Of a stretch of DNA of 64,000 nt, positions 40,740 through 49,115 are shown one piece after another (positions within the stretch are counted from its first letter, which is position 1; the number at the start of each line of letters is the position of its first letter). Under the pieces are notes generated by a model. The model was not told the DNA's origin and did no database searches. It saw only the letters and a program-made list of their open reading frames with translations. This DNA is from Actinoplanes sp. SE50/110. Lineage in GTDB: Bacteria; Actinomycetota; Actinomycetes; Mycobacteriales; Micromonosporaceae. The DNA is taken from positions 3,505,001-3,569,000 of the forward strand of contig NZ_LT827010.1 in NCBI RefSeq assembly GCF_900119315.1, written 5' to 3'. A program made the translations under genes and the position numbers.

Positions 40740-41942
40740 CTAGAGCAGGGCGCCCGGCCGCGCCAGGTGATACCCCTGCCCGTACGCGACGCCCAGCTCA
40801 CGCAGGCGGGCCAGCTCGGCCGCGGTCTCGATGCCCTCGGCGATCAGCCGCGCGCCGATGCCGGTGGCGAAGTCGTTGAGGCACCGGCCGAGCGCCGTCT
40901 TCACCGGATCGGTGTCGATGTCGCGGACCAGGCTGATGTCCAGTTTGATCAGGTCCGGCCGCAGCCGCAGGATGTGCTGCAGGCTGGCGTAGCCGGCGCC
41001 GGCGTCGTCCACGCTGAGCCGGATCCCGGTCCGGCGCAGCGAGTCCAGCGCGCCGCCCAGCAGGTCGTAGTCGCTGACCTGCGCGTGCTCGGTGACCTCC
41101 ACGTTGAGCCGGTCGCCGCCGTGCGCCAGCAGGGTGTCCAGCACGTCGGCGTCGAGCAGCGCGTCGGCCGACAGGTTCACCGCCAGCCAGGCGTCCCCCG
41201 GCAGCTCGGGGAGCCGCCGCAGCGCCTGGCGCAGGGCCAGGAGTTCCAGCGGTACGCCGAGACCGCACAGGGAGGCGGCCGCGAACGCCCGGTCCGGCCC
41301 GGCGAAGGTGCCCGGGTCGAACCGGGCGAGCGCCTCGAACCCGACGGCCCGGCCGTCGTGCAGGCGGACGATCGGCTGGAAGACCATCCGGACCGCCCGG
41401 CTGTCCAGTACCCCCTGCACGGCCCGGCGGGCGGACGCCACACTGTGCCGCTGCTCGGCCAGCGGACCGCTCAGATGGTCGCTGATCAGCTCGGCGATCA
41501 GCGACAGGTACCGGACGGCCCGCTGGTCGAGCGACGGATCCGGGTGCCGGCTGCCGCAGCACAGCATGCCGGCCACGGCGCCGTCCGGGGACCGCCACGG
41601 CACCCCGGCGTACGAGCCGATCGCCAGGTCGGTGGCGCTGTCCAGGTCCCGGGTGAGCGGGTGACGGCGCACGTCGTGGACGATCTCCGGCAGCGTTCCG
41701 GCCAGCACCCGCAGGCAGAGTGAGCCGAGCAGTCCGGCGTCCTCGCCGACCGGCAGCCGCATCTCCCCGGCGGCGCCGGCCGCGGCCAGAATGGTCAGCT
41801 CGCCGGCGCCGAACGCGGAGACCCAGGCGGCCTCGACACCCAGCTGGGCACGGACCTTGTCGAGCAGCCGGTCCACCTCCGGCCGGGCATCGTGCCGAGC
41901 CGTTGCGTCATCTGTCGGGGCCACCTGCATGAACCGGACCAT
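40740..41942 (-). CDS. GAF-like sensor with EAL c-di-GMP phosphodiesterase domain
   Basis: In this 400-residue cytoplasmic protein, residues 20-155 form a GAF-type sensory domain (LDKVRAQLGVEAAWVSAFGA to GAVAGMLCCGSRHPD). Residues 180-400 are an EAL domain with E203-A204-L205, NLSADAL, EVTEHA, DDAGAGYASL, KLDISLV and AEGIET, so the catalytic set appears intact and c-di-GMP hydrolysis is expected. The pair of cysteines in MLCCG could bind a ligand or metal. It is divergent from the lipoprotein hydrolase (41 bases). A diguanylate cyclase of opposite activity lies at 62.2 kb. Confidence 0.87.
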   Translation of the reverse strand: MVRFMQVAPTDDATARHDARPEVDRLLDKVRAQLGVEAAWVSAFGAGELTILAAAGAAGEMRLPVGEDAGLLGSLCLRVLAGTLPEIVHDVRRHPLTRDLDSATDLAIGSYAGVPWRSPDGAVAGMLCCGSRHPDPSLDQRAVRYLSLIAELISDHLSGPLAEQRHSVASARRAVQGVLDSRAVRMVFQPIVRLHDGRAVGFEALARFDPGTFAGPDRAFAAASLCGLGVPLELLALRQALRRLPELPGDAWLAVNLSADALLDADVLDTLLAHGGDRLNVEVTEHAQVSDYDLLGGALDSLRRTGIRLSVDDAGAGYASLQHILRLRPDLIKLDISLVRDIDTDPVKTALGRCLNDFATGIGARLIAEGIETAAELARLRELGVAYGQGYHLARPGALL

Positions 41943-41949
41943 CGGCGGC

Positions 41950-41977
41950 TTGCGGCCGGGACTGAGGAGTCTATGGT
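41950..41977 (+). promoter_or_regulatory. Promoter of a leaderless gene (TTGCGG-16-TATGGT)
   Basis: TTGCGG (41950-41955) and TATGGT (41972-41977) are spaced by 16 bases. The GTG at 41984 begins 6 bases after the -10, so the mRNA should begin at the start codon. The -35 overlaps the leader of the divergent EAL gene. Confidence 0.6.
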
Positions 41978-41983
41978 TCCGGC

Positions 41984-42763
41984 GTGCGAAAAATCGGGGT
42001 CGTCCTGCTGCTGGCGCTGGTACCGGCGCTGCTCGCCGGGTGTGGCGCCGGCCGGCAGGCGCGGGCCGCCGGCCCGGTCGGTCCGCGGGTGCTCAGCGAG
42101 GTGTTGAGCTTCGCCCGGGGCGAGGACCGGCCGCTGCCGACCACGGTCTGGTATCTCAGCGGCCCGCGCGGCACCGGCACGGCGGCCGGGCGGCATCCGA
42201 TCGTGCTGTTCAGCCACGGTCTCGGCGGCCTGCCGGAGCAGTTCACGCCGCTCGCCACCCAGTGGGCGCAGGCGGGGTACGTGGTGGCCGCGCCGGCGTA
42301 CCCGCACACCAACGGCCGGGTGCGGGTCGACGCCGGTGACATCGGGCACCAGTCCGCGGACGCCGCGTACGTGCTGGCGAAGCTGACCACCGGGAAGCTG
42401 GCCGCGCACCTCGACCCCGGCGCGGTGGCCGCGGTCGGGTTCTCCGCCGGGGCGACGACCACGCTGGGCCTGTTCGTCGAGGGGCATCCGGCATCGCTGC
42501 GGGCCGCGGTGTCCGTGGCCGGCCGGCGCCCGGCCACCGCGTTCGGCGGCCCGGCCGCGCCGATCCTGTTCCTGCACGGCGATCAGGATCCGGTGGTGCC
42601 GATCGGGGCCGGCCGGGCGGCCTACCGGGCGGTACCGTGGCCGAAGCAGTTCGTCGTGGTCAGGGGCGAGGGCCACGGACAGTATCTGAACCCGGGCGAC
42701 CCCGGCTACCCGTCCGCCGCCGCCGGGATCCTCGCCTTCCTCCGGGAGCACGTGCCGGTGTAG
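41984..42763 (+). CDS. Alpha/beta-hydrolase lipoprotein (dienelactone hydrolase/PET hydrolase-like)
   Basis: This 259-residue exported lipoprotein has a signal with lipobox LLAGC (Cys20). The hydrolase domain has FSHGLGG (oxyanion hole), nucleophile in GFSAGA, Asp in HGDQDPVVP and His in GEGHGQY. The order and motifs resemble the platelet-activating factor acetylhydrolase/polyester hydrolase group. It acts outside the membrane on an ester. The GTG start is leaderless, fixed by the promoter at 41950-41977. Confidence 0.87.
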   Translation: MRKIGVVLLLALVPALLAGCGAGRQARAAGPVGPRVLSEVLSFARGEDRPLPTTVWYLSGPRGTGTAAGRHPIVLFSHGLGGLPEQFTPLATQWAQAGYVVAAPAYPHTNGRVRVDAGDIGHQSADAAYVLAKLTTGKLAAHLDPGAVAAVGFSAGATTTLGLFVEGHPASLRAAVSVAGRRPATAFGGPAAPILFLHGDQDPVVPIGAGRAAYRAVPWPKQFVVVRGEGHGQYLNPGDPGYPSAAAGILAFLREHVPV

Positions 42764-42791
42764 GCCACCGGGCAGCGGGTATGCGATCTCC

Positions 42792-42920
42792 ATGACGAAT
42801 CCCGAGGAGCGGCCGCCCGAGCCGGTCGAGCGCCCGATCGACCTGCAGGACGTGCCCGAATCCGAGCGGCCCGAACCACCGCGCGATCCGGAGCCGGAGG
42901 TGCCGGAGCCACCGGACTGA
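42792..42920 (+). CDS. Small Pro/Glu-rich protein
   Basis: The 42-residue open frame begins ATG-ACG-AAT 28 bases after the lipoprotein stop and encodes an almost purely Pro/Glu/Arg/Asp peptide (TNPEERPPEPVERPIDLQDV, then PEPEVPEPPD). The composition is low in complexity and disordered. Similar short acidic peptides occur in actinomycetes, but I cannot name one. The ribosome binding site (GCGGG) is poor. It might instead be a non-coding spacer. Confidence 0.35.
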   Translation: MTNPEERPPEPVERPIDLQDVPESERPEPPRDPEPEVPEPPD

Positions 42921-42967
42921 CGAACCGTCTTCGCGGTGGCGCGGCCGGTCCTGGCGCAACTCCGGGG

Positions 42968-43723
42968 TCAGAGCCGGTCGCTGGCGGACAGGCGGTGGGC
43001 CTCCTCCAGCAGCAGGCGGCCCAGTTGAGGGCGGCGCTGCGCGGCGAAGCGGTGTTCGACGCCGGTCAGGCTGAGGGCGCCGATCGGGCGGGCGCGGCGG
43101 TCGAACACCGCGGCGGCCATGCCCCAGCTGCCCTCGACGATCAGGCCGGGATTCACCGCGTACCCCTCGCGCCGGGTGGTGGAGATCCGCTCCCGGACGC
43201 GGTCCGGAGTGTGGGCCGGGCCGTAACCCGGGACCAGATCGTTGTCGGACAGGTAGCGGTCGACCTCGGCGGCCGGCAGGTAGGCCAGGACGGCCAGGCC
43301 GGCCGAGGCGACGCCGAGGGGGAATCGGATGCCCTCGTGCAGCACGTGCGAGCGGATCGGGAAGCTGCCGTCCTCGCGGAGCAGGCAGACCGTCTCGGCG
43401 CCGCGGCGGACCGAGAAGAACGCGCTTTCGCCGGTGGCCACCGCCAGCCGGCGGACACTGGGCTGGGCCACCGCGGTGACGTCGTAGCGGGCCGCGGCGG
43501 CGGTGCCCAGCAGATACAGCTCCGGACCCAGCCGCCAGCGGCCGCCCGGGTCACGGTCGGTGAAACCCTCCGTCATCAGCGCGGTGAGCAGCCGGTGCGC
43601 GGTGGGACGGGCGATCGCGGTCAGGCGGGCCAGCTCGGCCGTGGTGGCGCCCTCCGGCTCGTGGCTGGAGATGGCGCGCAGCAGGACCCCGGCGCGGCCG
43701 AGCACATCCGGGGGAGCGTTCAC
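42968..43723 (-). CDS. IclR-family regulator (PcaR-like)
   Basis: The 251-residue regulator has an N-terminal winged helix (GRAGVLLRAISSHEPEGATT, AELARLTAIARPTAHRLLTA) and a C-terminal effector domain (ESAFFSVRRGAETVCLLRED, GYAVNPGLIVEGSWGMAAAV). It is divergent from a two-subunit 3-oxoacid CoA-transferase with a perfect palindrome between them. This arrangement suggests control by an aromatic-catabolism or ketone-body intermediate. The GTG at 43723 gives the usual length; no clear ribosome binding site is seen. Confidence 0.87.
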   Translation of the reverse strand: MNAPPDVLGRAGVLLRAISSHEPEGATTAELARLTAIARPTAHRLLTALMTEGFTDRDPGGRWRLGPELYLLGTAAAARYDVTAVAQPSVRRLAVATGESAFFSVRRGAETVCLLREDGSFPIRSHVLHEGIRFPLGVASAGLAVLAYLPAAEVDRYLSDNDLVPGYGPAHTPDRVRERISTTRREGYAVNPGLIVEGSWGMAAAVFDRRARPIGALSLTGVEHRFAAQRRPQLGRLLLEEAHRLSASDRL

Positions 43724-43756
43724 TGAGTGGACGTTACCCCACCCCGGAATCTCGAT

Positions 43757-43773
43757 CAACGAACGGTTCGTTG
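43757..43773. promoter_or_regulatory. Perfect 17-bp palindrome, probable IclR operator
   Basis: CAACGAAC-G-GTTCGTTG is a perfect 8+1+8 palindrome in the middle of the 83-base space between the IclR gene and the CoA-transferase genes. Spacing and symmetry suit a dimeric repressor acting on both directions. Confidence 0.75.
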
Positions 43774-43806
43774 GCGGCGGCGTGCGGCGGGAGCCAGGAT
43801 CGCGAC

Positions 43807-44574
43807 ATGCACAAAGTGATGAGCTCGGCCGCCGAGGCGGTGGCCGACATCCCGGCCGGAGCCACGCTGTCGGTGGGCGGCTTCGGACTCTGCGGTATCC
43901 CGTCAGTGCTGATCAACGCGCTGGTGGCGACCGGCACCGGTGACTTCGAGGTGGTCTCCAACAACGCCGGCGTGGACGACTTCGGTCTCGGACTGCTGCT
44001 CGCGCGGGGCCGGATCCGCCGGATCATCGCCTCCTACGTGGGGGAGAACAAGGAGTTCGCCCGGCAGTACCTGTCCGGCGAGCTGGAGGTCGAACTCACC
44101 CCACAGGGCACGCTCGCCGAGCGGATGCGGGCCGGCGGCTCGGGCATCCCGGCGTTCTACACCGCGACCGGCGCCGGCACCCAGGTCGCCGACGGCGGAC
44201 TGCCCTGGCGCTACGACTCGACCGGCGCCGTCGCCGTGGCCTCCCCGGCCAAGGAGACCCGCGTGTTCGGCGGCCGCGAGCACGTGCTCGAGGAGGCGAT
44301 CGTGGCCGACTTCGGCCTGGTCCGCGCGTGGAAGGGCGACCGGCACGGCAACCTGGTGTTCCGCCGGGCGGCCCGCAACTTCAACCCGCTCGCCGCGATG
44401 TGCGGGAAGATCACCATCGCCGAGGTCGAGCACCTCGTCGAGCCGGGCGAGCTGAACCCGGACGAGGTTCACACGCCGGGCATCTATGTGCACCGGGTGG
44501 TCGCGCTCACCGCCGAGCAGGCCGCCGACAAGCGGATCGAGAAGCGCACCGTGCGGGCCGGAGGAGCGAAGTGA
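43807..44574 (+). CDS. 3-oxoacid CoA-transferase subunit A
   Basis: This 255-residue family I CoA-transferase alpha subunit has [54 protein letters not shown] and [20 protein letters not shown], all classic SCOT/PcaI motifs. It binds CoA and pairs with the next gene, which carries the catalytic glutamate. The product activates 3-oxoadipate or acetoacetate with succinyl-CoA. The ATG at 43807 has GGAG upstream. Its end overlaps the next start (GTGA). An IclR operator lies 34 bases before it. Confidence 0.93.
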   Translation: MHKVMSSAAEAVADIPAGATLSVGGFGLCGIPSVLINALVATGTGDFEVVSNNAGVDDFGLGLLLARGRIRRIIASYVGENKEFARQYLSGELEVELTPQGTLAERMRAGGSGIPAFYTATGAGTQVADGGLPWRYDSTGAVAVASPAKETRVFGGREHVLEEAIVADFGLVRAWKGDRHGNLVFRRAARNFNPLAAMCGKITIAEVEHLVEPGELNPDEVHTPGIYVHRVVALTAEQAADKRIEKRTVRAGGAK

Positions 44575-45203
44575 CGGGCTGGAGCCGCGAGCAGATGGCC
44601 GCACGGGCGGCCGCCGAGCTCACCGACGGGTCGTACGTCAATCTCGGGATCGGGCTGCCGACCCTGGTGCCCAACTACGTACCGGATGATGTCGAACTTG
44701 TTCTGCACTCCGAGAACGGGATCCTCGGAGTCGGCGCCTATCCGGCCGACGACGACGTCGACCCGGATCTGATCAACGCCGGCAAGGAGACCGTCACCGT
44801 GCGCGCGGGCGCGTCGTACTTCGACTCGGCCACCTCGTTCGGCATGATCCGCGGCGGCAAGATCGACGCCGCGATCCTCGGCGCCATGCAGGTGTCCGCG
44901 GCCGGCGACCTGGCCAACTGGATGATCCCCGGCAAAATGGTCAAGGGCATGGGCGGCGCGATGGACCTGGTCCACGGCGCCCGCCGGGTGATCGTGCTGA
45001 TGGAGCACGTCGCCAAGGACGGCTCCTACAAGATCGTCAAGGAGTGCTCGCTGCCGTACACCGGCCGCGGCGTCGTCCAGCGGATCATCACCGACCTCGC
45101 CGTCCTGGACGTCACCCCCGAGGGACTGCGGCTGGTCGAACTCGCCCCCGGCGTCACCGAGGACGAGGTCCGGAGCAAGACCGAGCCGGAGCTGCTGGCA
45201 TAG
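44571..45203 (+). CDS. 3-oxoacid CoA-transferase subunit B
   Basis: In the 210-residue beta subunit, the catalytic glutamate that forms the enzyme-CoA thioester is Glu48 in SENGILG. Downstream are [20 protein letters not shown] and [20 protein letters not shown]. Length is normal. The GTG start overlaps the alpha-subunit stop, so both are made in equal amounts. No beta-ketothiolase or protocatechuate genes are adjacent, so the choice between 3-oxoadipate and acetoacetate is open. The stop is 7 bases before the GH16 gene. Confidence 0.93.
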   Translation: MTGWSREQMAARAAAELTDGSYVNLGIGLPTLVPNYVPDDVELVLHSENGILGVGAYPADDDVDPDLINAGKETVTVRAGASYFDSATSFGMIRGGKIDAAILGAMQVSAAGDLANWMIPGKMVKGMGGAMDLVHGARRVIVLMEHVAKDGSYKIVKECSLPYTGRGVVQRIITDLAVLDVTPEGLRLVELAPGVTEDEVRSKTEPELLA

Positions 45204-45210
45204 TCTCAGC

Positions 45211-47139
45211 GTGATCGATACGTTGCGACGCCTGGCCGTCGCTGTGCTGGCGACCGCGGCCGTTCTCGTGGTGCCGGTCGGAGCCGCGCGGGCCACCGAC
45301 CTCACCACGGCCGCCCCGATCAGCGCCGCCGGCTGGGCGCCGACCTGGCGTGACGACTTCACCGGCGACGTCGTCGATCCGACGCGATGGGGGTACGACG
45401 TCGGCCCCGGCCCGCAGTTCGGCGACGCGGCCGAGCGGGAGACCTACACCGACTCCCGGGCGAACGCCTACCTGGACGGCGCCGGGCACCTGACCATCGA
45501 CGCCCGCGCCGACTGTGCCGCCGGCTCCTGCGCGTACACGTCGGCGCGGCTGCGCACCGGCACCCTGTTCAGCCAGCGGTACGGCCGGTTCACCGCGCGG
45601 ATCCAGGTGCCGGCCGGCGCCGGGGTGTGGCCGGCGTTCTGGGCGCAGGGCGACACCGGACAGTGGCCGGCCAACGGCGAGATCGACGTGATGGACGACG
45701 GCGCGCCGGGGGAGAACGGCACGGTCGCCCACGGCGGGCCGATCGGGCCGCGCGGCACCACCGGCACCTGCACGATCCGCAACGGCGACGGCAGCACCAC
45801 CGCCGACTGGTACGGCGTCGGCGGCGAATCCCGGCTGCCCTCCGGCGCGTCCCTGACCGGCGGTTACCACGTGTTCTCCACCGACTGGTACCCCGACCAC
45901 ATCTCCACCTGGGTGGACGGGTTGCTCTACTCGATCGCGTTCCGGGCCGACGTCGTCGCGGCCGGCTGCACCTGGCCGTTCGACCAGCCGTTCTGGCTGC
46001 TGCTCAACGTGGCCGTCGGCGGCGGCTGGCCCGGCCCGCCGGTCGACCCGCCGGCCTCCGGGGTGTACGCCCGGATGAAGGTCGACTACGTCGAGGTGTC
46101 CGCACCACGGGACACCCCGGCGACCGCCGCGACCGGGCCGATCCGCGGCCGGCAGGCCACCGCCGACTGCCTGGACGTGTGGCACTCCGGCACCGCCGAC
46201 GGCACGGCGGTCGACTCGTACCCGTGCAACGGCTCCACCGCGCAACAGTGGACCACGGCGACCGACGGCACCCTGCGCGCCTTCGGTAGGTGCCTCGTCG
46301 TGACCGCGGCCGGCCAGGCGCAGCTGGCCACCTGCACCGGCGCCGCGGCCCAGCGCTGGATCGCCGAATCCGACGGCGGGCTGCGCAACGCGTCCACCGG
46401 CACCTGCCTGACCACCGGCACCGGGATCCCGGCCCCGCTGACGCTGGCCGCCTGCACCCGCTCCCGATACCCCACCCAGGCGTGGTCGCCGCCGCCCACC
46501 CCGGCCCTGGCCGCCCGCTGGCGCCTCGCCGACGGCGCCGGCGACACCGCACCCGACACCGGCGGCGCCGGCCTGCAGACTCTCACCTGCACCAACGGCG
46601 TCACCTGGGCGGACGGCGGGGCCACCCTGGACGGCGCGGACGCATCCTGCGAGACCGCCTCCGCCGTCGTCGACACCCGGGGCAGCTACACGATCTCGGC
46701 GTGGGCGCGCCTGACCGCCGTCCCGGCCGGCAACCGGACCGTGGTCAGCCAGGACGGTGCCTCCCTGAGCGCCTTCTACCTGCAGTACGACGGCACCGGG
46801 AAACGCTGGGCGATCACCGTGCCGGCCACCGACGACGCGGCCGCACCGGTCTTCGCGGGCACCGGCGGCGGCCCGGTCAGAGCGGGCACCTGGCAGCTGC
46901 TGACCGGGGTGATCGACCGGGCCACCGGTACGGCGACCCTCTACGTCGACGGCAAACCCGCCGGCACCCCGGCGGCGGTCACCGGCGCCTGGCGCGCCGA
47001 CCACTCCCTGGCGGTCGGCCGCGGCCTCTGGGCCGGCGCCCACGGCGACTACTTCCCCGGATCGATCAGCGACGTGCGGGTCTACCCGTACGCGCTGGAC
47101 GCGGCCGCCGTGTCGGCCCTGTACGCCACGGGCCGCTGA
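45211..47139 (+). CDS. Secreted GH16 glycosidase with ricin-type and LamG-like domains
   Basis: The 642-residue protein has a signal peptide at 1-29. The GH16 domain is at about 45-290, with the active-site strand NGEIDVMDD: nucleophile Glu157 and helper Asp159 are present, but the acid/base position of the E-x-D-x-x-E motif is Asp162. A ricin-B-type trefoil (QATADCLDVW, QQWT, QRWI) is at about 305-435 and a LamG/concanavalin-like domain at about 445-640. The substrate would be a beta-1,3-glucan or a similar beta-glycan. The GTG start lies 7 bases after the CoA-transferase stop, but a functional tie is unlikely. Confidence 0.87.
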   Translation: MIDTLRRLAVAVLATAAVLVVPVGAARATDLTTAAPISAAGWAPTWRDDFTGDVVDPTRWGYDVGPGPQFGDAAERETYTDSRANAYLDGAGHLTIDARADCAAGSCAYTSARLRTGTLFSQRYGRFTARIQVPAGAGVWPAFWAQGDTGQWPANGEIDVMDDGAPGENGTVAHGGPIGPRGTTGTCTIRNGDGSTTADWYGVGGESRLPSGASLTGGYHVFSTDWYPDHISTWVDGLLYSIAFRADVVAAGCTWPFDQPFWLLLNVAVGGGWPGPPVDPPASGVYARMKVDYVEVSAPRDTPATAATGPIRGRQATADCLDVWHSGTADGTAVDSYPCNGSTAQQWTTATDGTLRAFGRCLVVTAAGQAQLATCTGAAAQRWIAESDGGLRNASTGTCLTTGTGIPAPLTLAACTRSRYPTQAWSPPPTPALAARWRLADGAGDTAPDTGGAGLQTLTCTNGVTWADGGATLDGADASCETASAVVDTRGSYTISAWARLTAVPAGNRTVVSQDGASLSAFYLQYDGTGKRWAITVPATDDAAAPVFAGTGGGPVRAGTWQLLTGVIDRATGTATLYVDGKPAGTPAAVTGAWRADHSLAVGRGLWAGAHGDYFPGSISDVRVYPYALDAAAVSALYATGR

Positions 47140-47272
47140 AGTCCCACCGGGTCCGGCGGGTGGTGAGCACCGCGCCGGTGGTTCGTCCGGCCGCCCTACG
47201 CCGGCGGGCACGGTGGGGCCGCGCGGGTACGCCGGTAGGTGCGGGATCTGCCCACATGATCTACTGCCCGGT

Positions 47273-47860
47273 GTGAAACGAGCGGCGATCCTGGTCACAG
47301 CCCTGATCGTGGCCGTGGCCGCGGTCGTCGGCTGGCGCTGGTGGCATCACCGTCCGCCGTTCGGGCCGAAGGCGATGAACGCCCGGGCCACCCTGCACCC
47401 GGCCGACGCCGCGGCGGTCACCGCCGCGTTCGGGCCGGGCCGGGCGATCGTCGCCGGGGACGGTGACCGCACGTTCCTCGGTGAGGTCACCTGGACCCGT
47501 CCGGCGCACCCGCGGGCGGGCAACAGTTTCTGGATCGTCGTGCTGGACAAGAGGGCGCACGTCAAACCGGACATGGTCGCGGCGACGTCGGCCCGGCCCG
47601 GTGACCTGTTCCTCGGCGAGGATCCGGTCCTCGACCGGGCCCAGGCCCGCTATCCGTGGCTGCGCGGTGCCGGCACCGTCGCGACCGGCGGCGGTTACGT
47701 GAGCCGGGGCAATGCCGTCCACGTCGCCTCGGTGGACGCCGCTCCGGTCACCGTCGAGGTGGTCCTGCCCGCGTCCCGCAATCCGACGGACGTGCTGATC
47801 GCCCTGGTCAGCGCCGGCCCGGACGGCCAGCTCTACTGGGCGCAGCGCCTGCTGAACTGA
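47273..47860 (+). CDS. Uncharacterised membrane-anchored protein
   Basis: The 195-residue protein starts at GTG with a single N-terminal helix (AAILVTALIVAVAAVVGWRW) and then an extracytoplasmic domain rich in beta-strands (FLGEVTWTRPAHPRAGNSFW, VEVVLPASRNPTDVLIALVS). I find no catalytic motif. The domain may be a small beta-barrel. It is a single-gene unit, convergent with the DUF6232 gene (15 bases between stops). Function unknown. Confidence 0.65.
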   Translation: MKRAAILVTALIVAVAAVVGWRWWHHRPPFGPKAMNARATLHPADAAAVTAAFGPGRAIVAGDGDRTFLGEVTWTRPAHPRAGNSFWIVVLDKRAHVKPDMVAATSARPGDLFLGEDPVLDRAQARYPWLRGAGTVATGGGYVSRGNAVHVASVDAAPVTVEVVLPASRNPTDVLIALVSAGPDGQLYWAQRLLN

Positions 47861-47875
47861 CCGGCGGCGTCCGGG

Positions 47876-48331
47876 TCAGCGGCTGGGCGTGATGTCGTAG
47901 TCGTTGAGGGCCCGGGTCAGGGCCCGGCAGACCTGGCCGTAGCGGATCGCGTCGTTGGTGGACAGGACGCAGATCGGGGTGCGGGCGACGCTGATCCACA
48001 ACTGGTGGCGGCGGCCGTACCGGCGCAGGTCCTCCAGGGCCTGCAGGCCGGTGGAGCCGGCCGCCAGGTGGGCGACGACCCGGATCAGCAGCAGGGCGGC
48101 GATCACCAGCAGGCCGCGGAACGCCCACAGCCACCAGGTCAGCGCCCAGACCACGACTTCGAAGACGATGACGGCGAGGAGCACGACGAGGGCGATCCGG
48201 CCGCGGCGGCCGACCGAGCGGCGGCCGCGGCGCCAGGCGTTCTCGATCTCGCCCAACGGATAGAGATGGCCGTTGACCTCGACGCCCGCGCCGGCCACCG
48301 TGATGTCGGCGTCCTGGTAATAGATTCGCAT
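47876..48331 (-). CDS. DUF6232-like membrane protein
   Basis: This 151-residue protein has an N-terminal beta module MRIYYQDADITVAGAGVEVN then GHLYPLGEIENAW, two adjacent helices (RIALVVLLAVIVFEVVVWAL, FRGLLVIAALLLIRVVAHLA), and a cytoplasmic tail containing LWISVARTPICVLSTNDAIR. This layout is that of DUF6232, small actinobacterial membrane proteins of unknown role. The ATG at 48331 is selected over a GTG three codons earlier because family members begin at this position. Confidence 0.75.
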   Translation of the reverse strand: MRIYYQDADITVAGAGVEVNGHLYPLGEIENAWRRGRRSVGRRGRIALVVLLAVIVFEVVVWALTWWLWAFRGLLVIAALLLIRVVAHLAAGSTGLQALEDLRRYGRRHQLWISVARTPICVLSTNDAIRYGQVCRALTRALNDYDITPSR

Positions 48332-48384
48332 CGTCACCACCCGCTTACAGCATGCACCCGGCGCGCCAGAAAGCGTCTCTCGGA

Positions 48385-48494
48385 TCATGGTTTGGTCCAG
48401 AGCAGGATCCCTGCGAGGGTGAGTGCGGCCTGGTAGTGGACGGCTGGTTTGTCGGTGCGGTACTTCCACGTGATCGCTTCGATCACCTCACGGT
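48385..48494 (-). pseudogene. Internally deleted IS5-type transposase remnant
   Basis: Reading the minus strand from about 48494 gives YREVIEAITWKYRTDKPAVH, then YQAALTLAGILLWTKP and a stop at 48385. VIEAITWKYRT belongs near the N-terminus of IS5-family transposases (normally followed by GSPWRDLP), while the end resembles their C-terminus. The catalytic middle is missing, so this is an internal-deletion derivative, perhaps MITE-like. Possible but imperfect end similarity (CTCTCG near 48376 and CGAGAG near 48512) was noted. It is not functional. Confidence 0.6.
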
Positions 48495-48557
48495 ACCGAT
48501 GACAAGCGGCACGAGAGTGGGCGTTTTGCGGCACCGCCACCCGGGCACCGTGTAGGC

Positions 48558-49115
48558 ATGCGCACGCCGGCCCCTGCCCTCGCCAGGCCGGTCGACAGAC
48601 CGGCGCCGACGCTGGACTCCCGCTTCGCCGCGGCGGCTCTGACCGACCTGCGCCACACGGTTCGAACCGCGGCAGCCGGCGCCGGGCTGCACGGGGAACG
48701 GTTGGACGACTTCATCGTGGCTGTGCAGGAGCTGATTACCAACGCCGTGCGGCACGGCGGCGGTCGGGGTCGGCTGCTGCTGCGTCGGTACGACAACACC
48801 GTGACCTGTGAGATCAGCGACCACGGCAGCGGATTCCCCGGCGGCGTCCCCCCGATCGTCAGCCCGCCACCGGCCGGCGTGCCCGGTGGCCGCGGGCTCT
48901 GGCTGGCCACCCAGCTCAGCGACACCCTGCTCATCACCGATCGACCCGATGGCGTGACCGTCACGATCACCATCTGCCTGACTACTCCTGGTATGCCGGC
49001 CGGTGTGACACCGGCCGCAGACTCCGGTACGGTGCCCGCACGACAGCAGTCGGAGCTGGCCGTCATGCCTGGTCCGCCGCTTCTTGGCAGCGACGGCGGG
49101 AGCACACCGGCATGA
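48558..49115 (+). CDS. ATP-binding protein, RsbW/SpoIIAB-like anti-sigma kinase family
   Basis: This 185-residue single-domain GHKL ATPase has N box VAVQELITNAVRHGGG, G1 box DHGSGFPGG and G2 box GGRGLWLATQ. The last 45 residues form a disordered tail. Such proteins bind sigma factors or phosphorylate STAS antagonists in partner-switching. Its stop overlaps the start of a STAS gene (ATGA), a clear coupled pair. No sigma gene is adjacent. The target sigma factor or other partner is not visible in the window. Confidence 0.87.
   Translation: MRTPAPALARPVDRPAPTLDSRFAAAALTDLRHTVRTAAAGAGLHGERLDDFIVAVQELITNAVRHGGGRGRLLLRRYDNTVTCEISDHGSGFPGGVPPIVSPPPAGVPGGRGLWLATQLSDTLLITDRPDGVTVTITICLTTPGMPAGVTPAADSGTVPARQQSELAVMPGPPLLGSDGGSTPA

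Noticed and set aside
45201..45210. Leaderless promoter (TAGTCT) for the GH16 gene
   Set aside because: The hexamer is only 4 bases from the GTG and overlaps the preceding stop codon. The spacing does not fit a leaderless start.
45154..47298. Long minus-strand open frame opposite the GH16 gene
   Set aside because: It has Gly/Arg/Ala/Val-rich shadow translation. The plus strand carries the signal peptide and recognisable glycosidase domains.
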